Of a DNA stretch of 20,805 bases, positions 6,693 through 12,479 are shown one piece after another (positions within the stretch are counted from its first letter, which is position 1; every line of letters starts with the position of its first letter). The notes under the pieces are model-generated. The model was not told the DNA's origin. It saw only the letters and a list, made by a program, of their open reading frames with translations, and ran no database searches. The stretch covers positions 1 to 20,805 of IMG/VR virus record IMGVR_UViG_3300047444_001010; one strand, given 5' to 3'. Position numbers and translations under genes: made by a program. Source of the DNA: a virus.

Positions 6693-7976
6693 ATGAACGA
6701 AGAAAAAGAACCGACATTAGCAGAATTGGTTGCCGGATGGCTGAACGACACGCGGCATGGCTCGCATGTGCTGCGTCCGCCCGGCAGATACGGGAAGCTC
6801 TATGATGCAACCGTGCTCCAGCACAAGATATGGATGCGGAGGGCGCATCGCTTCACATTAGACTCGGGCTTCGTTGAGCTGGCGACCGAAGCCGCCAACA
6901 CCACGCCGGCCAAGATCCTGAACCGGGTCCAGTACGCCACCCTCCCGTATGAAACGACCTGGATCGAGTTCAATCTAATAGATAAGATAGCGACGTCCAT
7001 CTCGTTGGGAACGCTAGACACGACGGGCCAAGACTTGACGATGCCGCATGAAAAGGATCTCATGGGCTATCTGCTGATCCGGGTCAACAAGACAGACTCG
7101 CTGGTGATCCCTTTCATATATCCATATGATCATCGAGACTCGCCCATGGGACCGAACATGGTCTCGGTCTGGTTCACGACCAACCACCTCCAGGTCATGA
7201 AGACCATCCACGGCTACACGCCGGTCATCGTCCCGGCACGGAATTCTACGATGGACGACGACCAGAACCATGCCATCCTGTCAGAAGGAGCGCAGGCGGG
7301 CGCGGCAAGTCTGTGGGGCTATATCAAGCAGGCCCCAGAACCCGGAACGAAGCTCTCATACAACGCCATGCCGTTCGCCACCTCCGCCCTGATCCGCCAC
7401 GCCTATCCACTCGTGTCGCCGTTCTACAAGCCGCTGATCGACATGGCGGAATCGGGGCGCGGCGGCGATCCCGATGGATTCAAGTTTGGCTCGGCGGCCA
7501 AGGGGGAACTACGAGAATTCGCCGGACACATGCGCTGGCTCGTGACCGTCCTGGCCATGCTCAACGAAGTGCCCATCCAAACGCGAGAGCTGAAACGGGA
7601 CCCGGGATACCGACCCAACTTCCGGCATCGTCGCCCCGAGATCGACCACCATGTCGTGACGCTGGCGATCCCTCGGACCAAGCCGATCCAGCAGATCGAG
7701 CGTCACCTGCGTGAAACCGGACAGCAGAGGAGGGCGCACGACGTCCGGTCGCACTGGAGGACATATCTGACCGAGCGCCCGTGCGGGCGCGAGGACCATG
7801 TGTGGGAATACGACCAAGAGCACGGCTACCGGCTGTGCGGGAACTGCATGACATTCAGCCGCTTGATCCACGAGCATGTGCGCGGCAACTCGGAACTCGG
7901 ATGGGTCAAGAAGGAATACAAGGTCGTGAAGGGAGACGACGACGACGATAAGCCGGATCACCCCTCGCCCCAGTGA
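6693..7976 (+). CDS. large conserved phage protein of unknown function
   Basis: A 427-residue soluble protein, the largest of the plus-strand cassettes. Residues about 50-95 (RRAHRFTLDSGFVELA, then PAKILNRVQYATLPYETTWI) and the C-terminal motif HDVRSHWRTYLTERPCG...LIHEHVRGNSELGWVKKEY match a pattern I know from unannotated proteins of phages and prophages in alpha-Proteobacteria, where the ending HxVRxHWR.Y...HxRGD..LG is conserved. A CGREDHVWEY...CGNCM insert could bind a metal. The tail is polyacidic (GDDDDDKPD). The start at 6693 has CGGAG eight bases upstream; the frame is open far upstream but crosses the preceding gene. Activity unknown. Its end overlaps the convergent gene 7958-8179 by 19 bases. 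Confidence 0.75.
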   Translation: MNEEKEPTLAELVAGWLNDTRHGSHVLRPPGRYGKLYDATVLQHKIWMRRAHRFTLDSGFVELATEAANTTPAKILNRVQYATLPYETTWIEFNLIDKIATSISLGTLDTTGQDLTMPHEKDLMGYLLIRVNKTDSLVIPFIYPYDHRDSPMGPNMVSVWFTTNHLQVMKTIHGYTPVIVPARNSTMDDDQNHAILSEGAQAGAASLWGYIKQAPEPGTKLSYNAMPFATSALIRHAYPLVSPFYKPLIDMAESGRGGDPDGFKFGSAAKGELREFAGHMRWLVTVLAMLNEVPIQTRELKRDPGYRPNFRHRRPEIDHHVVTLAIPRTKPIQQIERHLRETGQQRRAHDVRSHWRTYLTERPCGREDHVWEYDQEHGYRLCGNCMTFSRLIHEHVRGNSELGWVKKEYKVVKGDDDDDKPDHPSPQ

Positions 7977-8179
7977 GGCACATTGTAGAGATCGACGGCG
8001 GAGGCCCACGCCGCCGCCTCCGCCATGCTCATGTTTTCTATCACGACCCGCCTTTCTCGCACCATCCAGGTCAGGTCGGTTATTCGGGCGTCGTGATCTG
8101 GGATTCGCATGAACATGGTGCATCCGTTGGCGAAGGCGATGCGACGGAACGCACTGGGACATTCAGTGGAATGGGACAT
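7958..8179 (-). CDS. hypothetical small protein
   Basis: A 73-residue product (MSHSTECPSAFRRIAFANG, ending DLYNVPHWGEG). The middle DLTWMVRERRVVIENMSMAE predicts beta strands and a helix. Family unknown. The start at 8179 is chosen because GAGGAGG stands four to five bases upstream; a longer frame to 8248 has no site. It overlaps the preceding gene's 3' end by 100 bases in another frame and the convergent plus-strand gene by 19. Confidence 0.6.
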   Translation of the reverse strand: MSHSTECPSAFRRIAFANGCTMFMRIPDHDARITDLTWMVRERRVVIENMSMAEAAAWASAVDLYNVPHWGEG

Positions 8180-8466
8180 GAAGCCTCCTCGGACCGGAAC
8201 ATTCCCTTCTGCATCGACGCTGGATTCCGATCGCGCATGTTCAGGCACTTGTCGAGCATGACCATCAACGTCTTTCGATCCTCGGACCGGTACTGCTCGA
8301 GACGCAGCAGATAGTAGCCGACCGCCAGCACGAACAGCATGTTGAGCAGCAGAACCAGCAGGAGCAGCGGGCTTGCCCTGAGGGACTCTAGCGCATGCGT
8401 CACCATGCTGAAGATGCCTTCTTTGGTCGTTCCCGGAGGCCCGGCCCCCGATGGAGGTATCGCCAT
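8080..8466 (-). CDS. single-span membrane protein, holin-accessory-like
   Basis: A 128-residue protein with one membrane segment (residues about 33-54, PLLLLVLLLNMLFVLAVGYY) followed by a charged helix (LRLEQYRSEDRKTLMVMLDK). Small phage membrane proteins with the order TM then YRxxDRxxLxxMLDKC are common and are sometimes encoded near lysis genes; no endolysin lies in this window. The last 33 residues (Pro/Ser-rich, SVASPSPTDAPCS) overlap the 7958-8179 gene in another frame. GGAAGGA about seven bases before the ATG supports the start. The pair is antiparallel to both neighbouring plus-strand units. Confidence 0.62.
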   Translation of the reverse strand: MAIPPSGAGPPGTTKEGIFSMVTHALESLRASPLLLLVLLLNMLFVLAVGYYLLRLEQYRSEDRKTLMVMLDKCLNMRDRNPASMQKGMFRSEEASCPIPLNVPVRSVASPSPTDAPCSCESQITTPE

Positions 8467-8539
8467 GTCTGATTCCTTCCCAGTCTGCTGAATCTAGCGC
8501 GGATAGGATCGCAGAAACTCGCGGAGCGCCGTAAGATCA

Positions 8540-8590
8540 TGTATAATTCCGCCCTCCACCATGCCACACTGGCAATGGCCGATAAGGGCC
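8540..8590 (+). promoter_or_regulatory. recurrent promoter/leader cassette, copy 6
   Basis: TGTATAATTCCGC (8540-8552) contains a perfect TATAAT. It is followed by the inverted repeat TGCCA/TGGCA (8562-8574) and a GGCC/GGCC hairpin (8577-8580 with 8587-8590), then AGAGGAG of the 8610 gene. The match to the other copies is limited to the first ten bases. Confidence 0.5.
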
Positions 8591-8609
8591 GGTTAGAGGA
8601 GAAAGTCAA

Positions 8610-9329
8610 ATGTCATATCCGAAAAGTGCAGAAGCGGTGCAGGCTCCGATCGACTTGCTCCAAGAATACGAAAGAAAACAGATCGATCTGAATGCTTTCC
8701 TGACAAAGCTGCAGAGGATGCAGAGAGAAGATCGCCGGTCCTTCAAGATCCAAAACCTGAACTTCTCGGAAGCCGATTTCGCCAACAAGAACCTGCAAAG
8801 GCTGGTGTTCCAGCATTGCAATTTCGAGAAAGCCAGATTCGGCGATCTTTCCCACGTGCTGCTCGATACCTGCACGCTCGAGAATGCAGATTTCTCGAAT
8901 TCTGACCTAGACTCCGTGGCCTTCCGGGGCGGGCTTATGAAATTCACGCACTGGCAATCGGCAGAACTGGACCATTGTTTATTCCAGGACTGCGACCTCA
9001 CAATGGCCCGCTTCGTCCGAACGTCCCTGATCCAGGTCGTCTTCAAGAACAGCAACTTGAAGCAGGCGATCTTCGCTGAGTCGGCTCTTGAGAGAGCATG
9101 CTTCTCCCACTGCCAAGGCATCCTGTATCTGGGATCGCCGCATGGATATCCCTTCCTGGCCGGCAGACACCCCCGGCGCGACAACGCCGTCGTGATCTGG
9201 GCGGGGTGTCATGAGTTCACACTTTCCCAGGCGCGCGACTACTGGAAGGACGACGACGATGGCCGCTGGATGGTACCCGGCCTGCTGCAGATGGTAGAGC
9301 TGGCGGAACAGAAGGGCTGGTTCGACTAG
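8610..9329 (+). CDS. pentapeptide-repeat protein
   Basis: A 239-residue protein. Residues about 48-165 hold degenerate pentapeptide repeats of the A(D/N)LXX/F type (NLNFS EADFA NKNLQ, NADFS NSDLD, CDLTM ARFVR, SNLKQ AIFAE), which fold as a right-handed quadrilateral beta-helix. An N-terminal helical stretch (LLQEYERKQIDLNAFLTKLQ) precedes it. After the repeats comes GYPFLAGRHPRRDNAVVIWA and GCHEFTLSQARDYW, a C-terminal region often found behind pentapeptide repeats in phage proteins. Some pentapeptide proteins mimic DNA and protect gyrase (Qnr, MfpA), others have no known role; nothing here decides. GAGGAG upstream and the leader at 8540-8590 make it a monocistronic plus-strand unit, closed by a hairpin at 9352-9378. 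Confidence 0.85.
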   Translation: MSYPKSAEAVQAPIDLLQEYERKQIDLNAFLTKLQRMQREDRRSFKIQNLNFSEADFANKNLQRLVFQHCNFEKARFGDLSHVLLDTCTLENADFSNSDLDSVAFRGGLMKFTHWQSAELDHCLFQDCDLTMARFVRTSLIQVVFKNSNLKQAIFAESALERACFSHCQGILYLGSPHGYPFLAGRHPRRDNAVVIWAGCHEFTLSQARDYWKDDDDGRWMVPGLLQMVELAEQKGWFD

Positions 9330-9351
9330 GGCTTCGCTGTCAGCAGGGGGA

Positions 9352-9378
9352 GGGCAGAGCCCCGTAAGGCTCTGGCCC
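9352..9378 (+). terminator. terminator-like hairpin
   Basis: AGAGCC (9356-9361) pairs with GGCTCT (9368-9373), and GGGC (9352-9355) with GCCC (9375-9378) across a single bulged G. There is no T-tract, so termination may be weak or rho-assisted. It lies 22 bases after the pentapeptide-repeat gene. Confidence 0.45.
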
Positions 9379-9601
9379 GACCTTCAGTAGACGCTTCGGC
9401 CTTGAAGAACAAGGCGAATGCTCCGAAAAATTCCCAGAAAATATTCAACGACGCACCGATTCCGGTAGCTCTGGAAGATCGCATCGGTTGAAATGGATAG
9501 CCACGCGAGCCCGGCTGTTCAAGTTCAGGTTGGACGGGGAGGCCGTGGAGTCCGCACGTAAGACGGAGGTGGACCCAGAGGATGAATACTTATACTGTCC
9601 G
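9379..9601. other. stretch without confident gene, left flank of the word-restricted block
   Basis: Ordinary word composition, with AGA, GGA, TGA, TCC and TCA all present. One plus-strand frame is open from about 9367 across the junction at 9601 (its last ordinary residues read EVDPEDEYLYCPW) but has no ATG or GTG and no ribosome site. It could be the broken end of a gene interrupted by the following block, or chance. No terminator or promoter with good support is seen. Confidence 0.35.
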
Positions 9602-9678
9602 TGGGTGGTAGGTTGCAAACAGCAACCGACCCCGCCAGTTGCGCGATGCAACTTGCGGGGGCAGTGCGTTTTGTTTTG

Positions 9679-9996
9679 CTACTGTGGCCCGGTATAACCG
9701 TTGTTGCACGATACCTGCGACTGGCCAACCATGCGACACTCGGTTGCACCATTGTACCGAGCATACATGCCCGGTTGCGCAACGATACCGTGCGCAATGG
9801 CGCGGGGTGCAACTATCGGTGTGGCCAGCGACACTTGCACGGCGCGAGTACCGAGTACCGCGACGGTAAGCAAGCAACAGGCGAGTGCAACGTACGATAG
9901 CACTCGGTCGCGACGGTCGCGGCGGCGCGCGGCGCGGGCGATTGCCGCGCGCTTCGCGCGGGCGGCTTGGGTAGCATTTGTGTTTCGGTTTGCCAT
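9679..9996 (-). CDS. small single-span membrane protein in the word-restricted block
   Basis: A 105-residue protein. The N-terminus is very basic and Ala-rich (ARAKRAAIARAARRRDRRDR), followed by one membrane helix (VLSYVALACCLLTVAVLG, about residues 33-50) and an outer domain with two Cys residues (ATECRMVGQSQVSCNNGYTG) that could form a disulfide. The positive-inside rule puts the basic part in the cytoplasm. The start has CGAGGT about six bases upstream; the stop is TAG. No family recognised. It is the downstream member of a two-gene minus-strand unit after the 10057-10533 gene, with an 11-bp hairpin between them. TGA being absent in the block lengthens all frames, so openness alone is weak evidence; the protein-like layout and ribosome site are the support. 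Confidence 0.55.
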   Translation of the reverse strand: MANRNTNATQAARAKRAAIARAARRRDRRDRVLSYVALACCLLTVAVLGTRAVQVSLATPIVAPRAIAHGIVAQPGMYARYNGATECRMVGQSQVSCNNGYTGPQ

Positions 9997-10021
9997 TGGT
10001 ACCTCGGGGTTAGGGTAAGGT

Positions 10022-10048
10022 GTAGGGCGCGCACCATGCGCGCCCTAC
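10022..10048 (-). promoter_or_regulatory. perfect 11-bp stem hairpin between two minus-strand genes
   Basis: GTAGGGCGCGC (10022-10032) pairs with GCGCGCCCTAC (10038-10048) around a five-base loop. It lies between the stop at 10057 and the start at 9996, with no T-tract on either side. It resembles the GC hairpins ahead of the plus-strand genes; attenuation, processing or termination are possible. Confidence 0.6.
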
Positions 10049-10056
10049 GCGCCTTG

Positions 10057-10533
10057 CTAGGCGTTGCCAGCGAGCGCACTGGTATCGTGCGCCACATCGG
10101 CCGCGCCATCGCTGGCCACCGCTTCGGCGGCTTGCGCGATGGCGGCTTCGGTGGCCACGACAACGGGCTTGGCGGGCTTGCTGGGCTTGCTGGGCTTGCT
10201 GGCTGGGCCGACTAGCACAACGCCCTTTCGAGCGTAGTAGCGCAGTATGCCAGCGGCTTTCGTGTTGCCCGGCAGCGGCGACTTGGCGAGCAACGGGTCG
10301 AAGTGCGCCACGTAGTCGGCGACGGTGGCGGTACCGGCATACTTGCCCGCCTTAGCCGACACTGCGGCAATGGCCGCAAACATGCGTGCAGGTGCCAAAC
10401 CCTGCACGGTGCCGTTGCGACCCTTGGCACCGATGGCGATGTGCCAATCGTTGCCCCATGCCGCGCCTTTGTGCGCCTCGGTTGCCAATGGCGCGAACGG
10501 TAGCGCCTTTTCGGTTTTGGTTGCTTTTGCCAT
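10057..10533 (-). CDS. paralogue of the 11894-12292 protein, word-restricted copy
   Basis: A 158-residue protein. Residues about 33-105 align with the 11894-12292 product: both have KGRNG(T/S)V(Q/K)GLAP followed by RMFAA(I/L)A.V, then (A/G)DY(V/L).HF(D/E)PL and GILR(Y/F)YA...GV. The shared core is a compact basic domain, possibly nucleic-acid binding, of a family I cannot name. The C-terminus differs: SKPSKPSKPAKP (coded by a 9-bp repeat) and an Ala-rich acidic tail. Codons follow the block's rule: no GGA, AGA, TCA, TCC or TCT, Glu and Asp codons only after a codon ending in C, and a TAG stop. The upstream ribosome site is weak (GCGAG). The palindrome at 10555-10570 and the array at 10718-11055 lie on its promoter side, which makes self-regulation through these sites an attractive guess. 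Confidence 0.75.
   Translation of the reverse strand: MAKATKTEKALPFAPLATEAHKGAAWGNDWHIAIGAKGRNGTVQGLAPARMFAAIAAVSAKAGKYAGTATVADYVAHFDPLLAKSPLPGNTKAAGILRYYARKGVVLVGPASKPSKPSKPAKPVVVATEAAIAQAAEAVASDGAADVAHDTSALAGNA
10165..10200. repeat. four 9-bp repeats inside a gene
   Basis: Four head-to-tail copies of GGGCTTGCT, the first ending GGC, code on the minus strand for the Ser-Lys-Pro/Ala-Lys-Pro linker of the 10057-10533 protein. Copy number could change by slippage and alter linker length. Confidence 0.8.
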
Positions 10534-10554
10534 TGCGATGCTCGCTTTGCGTGC

Positions 10555-10570
10555 GCCCCTAGCTAGGGGC
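10555..10570. promoter_or_regulatory. 16-bp perfect palindrome, candidate operator
   Basis: GCCCCTAGCTAGGGGC is a perfect two-fold symmetric site 21 bases upstream of the ATG of the minus-strand gene ending at 10533. Position and symmetry suit a dimeric repressor, or an RNA hairpin in the leader. No clear -35/-10 pair is seen around it. Confidence 0.45.
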
Positions 10571-10717
10571 TAGTGCGGTACCCGCCAAAGCGGCGGCCCG
10601 CGCTGGTTGCCCAGCCCGCGTTTTATGCGCCTTTCGCTTTGTATTTTGGTTGCGTTGTTAAACCTATTTTTGCAACATTATTACGTGTGCAAACCCATGG
10701 TTGCGCGCCACTGGCAA

Positions 10718-11055
10718 TGCGACAAAACGCCGCAGGCAAATCGCAACCATGCGTTGCCGCCGTCGGCAATGCGACAAAGTGTCGCAGGCTCGCCTAGCGT
10801 GCGCGCGCGCCGCTGGCAATGCGACAAAGTGTCGCGGGCGCGAGGCGCTGCGGCATATCGCCGCATGCGACCATCTGTCGCACCCCTGCGACACTATGTC
10901 GCATGCGACAAATCGTCGCAGGCTCGCCTCATGCGACAATCCGTCGCATGCGACAAAACGCCACATGCGACAATCCGTCGCATGCGACAATCCGTCGCAT
11001 GCGACAAAACGCCACATGCGACAATCCGTCGCACCCCCTGCGACAATTTGTCGCA
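10718..11055. repeat. array of thirteen 17-bp palindromes
   Basis: Thirteen units of the form TGCGACANNNYGTCGCA start at 10718, 10770, 10820, 10866, 10887, 10904, 10932, 10949, 10966, 10983, 11000, 11017 and 11039. Each has two seven-base arms in inverted order around three variable bases. Units from 10932 to 11033 follow each other in exact 17-bp register; the earlier ones are separated by longer spacers. The commonest form is TGCGACAATCCGTCGCA; units at 10718, 10949 and 11000 have altered right arms (CGCCRCA). Such symmetric tandem sites fit iterons of a replication origin, a centromere-like partition site, or an operator array for a dimeric binder. No AT-rich unwinding region of note lies beside them except 10640-10690. 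Confidence 0.85.
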
Positions 11056-11083
11056 CCCTCCATTCCGGTCCGGTTCCGGTCCC

Positions 11084-11803
11084 GGAGCGGATCCGGTCCA
11101 GGAGGACTGAATGACTGAATGACTATGAGCCTCCCCTGATCACTGTGAGCGTGACGGCCTGAGCGTCACTGTTCAGGGGACTGACCGGAGCGGATCCCTT
11201 CCAGGAATGAAGATGACTTGACGCCCTCAACACGGACCGTCAGCCTCAGTCCTCACGTGACTGAACGCGTAAGGGACTTGAAGTCCTGATCGCCTATAAG
11301 TTGTGCAGTCAGGGGGACGGAACGGATCCGTTCTATTCCGGCGGAATGAATCACCCCACCCGGTATTGAAGATCCCAGAGCGGATCTATAGGAATTCCTG
11401 TGTCTGTGTCTGTGTCTGTGTCTGTGTCTGTGTCTGTGTCTGTGTCTGTGTCTGTGTCTACTAGGACGTTCCGTGTCTGTGTCTGTATGGATTTCTGTGT
11501 CTCGGACGTGACGCTCACCCCACCCCCTATTGAGAAGAGCGGAGCGGATCCGTTCAAAATTCTGTGTCTGAGACTATTAGGAATTCTGTGTCTGAGACGT
11601 ATAGGCGGTGTGTCTTCCAGAGCGGATCCGGTCTGTGTCTGTGTCGGTTGTAGTTCCGGTGTCTACTCGCGCGATTGACTCTGTGTCTGCTCCGGACTCT
11701 GTGTCTGTGAAGACGATTAGGCCGCAGCGTCTGCATCTTTCCAGAGTCTGTGTCTTCTAGACGTGGCGTCTTCAATGAAGAGAAGTATACGGATCCGGAT
11801 TCC
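11084..11803. repeat. seven dispersed CGGATC(C)-centred near-palindromes
   Basis: Sites at 11084-11099, 11187-11202, 11319-11333, 11377-11392, 11541-11555, 11619-11633 and 11790-11803 share RGAGCGGATCC followed by G and a TTC/GTC end. The one at 11320 contains the perfect 14-bp palindrome GAACGGATCCGTTC. Spacings run from about 60 to 170 bp. They look like repeated binding sites; the binder is unknown. Confidence 0.7.
11399..11458. repeat. ten tandem copies of TGTGTC
   Basis: Sixty bases made of exactly ten TGTGTC units, with further single or double copies at 11474, 11493, 11563, 11587, 11634 and 11682-11760. A hexamer array like this can vary by slippage. The same hexamer, in the same orientation, is over-represented in the terminase genes to the right. 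Confidence 0.92.
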
Positions 11804-11854
11804 TATTCTCAGAAGAGCTGAAGAATCACCTTCTAAGAGGAATTGAATGTAGTA

Positions 11855-11884
11855 GATAAAAGAAGGCCGCCCCGGAGGGCGGCC
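11855..11884 (-). terminator. rho-independent terminator for the 11894-12292 gene
   Basis: On the minus strand an eight-pair perfect stem GGCCGCCC/GGGCGGCC (11865-11872 with 11877-11884) with a four-base loop is followed by TTCTTTT. It begins nine bases after the stop codon at 11894. Confidence 0.85.
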
Positions 11885-11893
11885 CGCTTCGCG

Positions 11894-12292
11894 TTAGACC
11901 TGCGGGAGCTCGGCCGGGACCTCGCTGACCTCGGCCGGGACCGCCTTCACCTTACGCGCCGGAGCCACGAACGGCGCGATGATGAGCACGCCCATCGTCG
12001 CGTAGAAGCGCAGGATGCCGCGCGGGGTGCCTCTGGAGGGCAGCGGGACCGCCTTGCAGAGCGGCTCGAAGTGATCGAGATAGTCACCGACGGTGGAAAC
12101 GCCGGACTTGTTCGCGACCTTCGCGAGAGCCGCGAACATGCGCTCGGGAGCGAGGCCCTTGACCGATCCGTTGCGGCCCTTGACGCCGACCGTGATGCGG
12201 TCGCGCCGATTGTAGACCGCCTTGAAGTTATCCTCCGCCGACAGAACTTTCGCGTTCGCGAAGGGAGAGGCCTTGACAGTGGACTTAGACAT
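11894..12292 (-). CDS. unknown core-domain protein, ordinary-composition paralogue
   Basis: A 132-residue protein sharing the core of the 10057-10533 product (VKGRNGSVKGLAPERMFAAL, then GDYLDHFEPL, then GILRFYATMGVL). The N-terminus is short and basic (MSKSTVKASPFANAKV); the C-terminus after the core is a Pro/Val/Glu-rich tail (KAVPAEVSEVPAELPQV) with no similarity to the other copy. Family not recognised; a small basic fold with a possible DNA or RNA role is inferred only from charge and setting. The start has AAGGTAGG upstream, and a strong terminator follows. Unlike its paralogue it uses GGA, AGA, TCC and TCT freely, so the two copies have evolved under different sequence constraints. It lies directly right of the repeat region and is antiparallel to the 12565 cassette. 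Confidence 0.75.
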   Translation of the reverse strand: MSKSTVKASPFANAKVLSAEDNFKAVYNRRDRITVGVKGRNGSVKGLAPERMFAALAKVANKSGVSTVGDYLDHFEPLCKAVPLPSRGTPRGILRFYATMGVLIIAPFVAPARKVKAVPAEVSEVPAELPQV

Positions 12293-12479
12293 GGATATGA
12301 CCTACCTTGAAGGACGGGCTGCCGATTGGAGGCCCGGACGGCATCGCCTGCCGACCCGCAAGGTGTACCACGCAGAGCGCGAAATGTAGTTGCGAAGAAT
12401 GGCTCGGAATAGCAACTATATTACCCTGAGTGGAATACCATCTTCTGTTCGCAGAATAGATCTAAGACTGCTCCCCCTC

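Larger units (their letters stand above)
9602..10873. other. block lacking AGA, GGA, TGA and their complements
   Basis: Reading every base from 9602 to 10873, GA always follows C and TC is always followed by G. AGA, GGA, TGA, TCT, TCC and TCA do not occur at all in 1,272 bp, where uniform composition would give roughly 120. TGC, GCA, TTG and CGA are very frequent. The rule holds through two minus-strand genes, their ribosome sites (CGAGG rather than GGAGG), their TAG stops and the spacers, so it acts on DNA, not on protein. The last violation on the left is TCC ending at about 9601; the first on the right is TCT at 10874. Confidence 0.9.
11056..11854. other. non-coding block rich in GA/TC words, nearly free of TGC/GCA
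   Basis: No frame here looks like a protein; the open ones only translate simple repeats (Asp-Thr or Val-Ser runs). The block contains seven CGGATC-centred sites, the TGTGTC array and many scattered TGTGTC, TGACTGAATGA and GAATTC words. TGC and GCA occur only about six times in 0.8 kb, in contrast to the adjoining block where they are abundant. It spans the space between the palindrome array and the terminator of the 11894-12292 gene. Confidence 0.7.

Noticed and set aside
7958-8466. Spanin (Rz/Rz1-like) pair
   Set aside because: The overlapping downstream product has no lipoprotein signal and there is no endolysin next to it.
9602-10873. Enzymatic cytosine deamination at TC as the simple cause of the missing words
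   Set aside because: That would convert TC to TT and leave an excess of TTA, TTT and AA words and lower GC; the block stays GC-rich and TTG, not TTA or TTT, is frequent. It also would not spare TCG without extra assumptions.
10718-11055. CRISPR array
   Set aside because: Units are 17-bp palindromes, often directly abutting, with no unique spacers of constant length and no cas genes.
10573-11118. Several long overlapping open frames on both strands across the palindrome array
   Set aside because: They translate the 17-bp repeat in all frames (His-Ala-Thr, Cys-Asp-Lys type runs) and exist because TGA is missing; no ribosome sites and no protein-like composition.
11351-11678. Open frames giving Asp-Thr or Val-Ser repeats
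   Set aside because: They are translations of the TGTGTC hexamer array, with no ribosome site and no other protein features.
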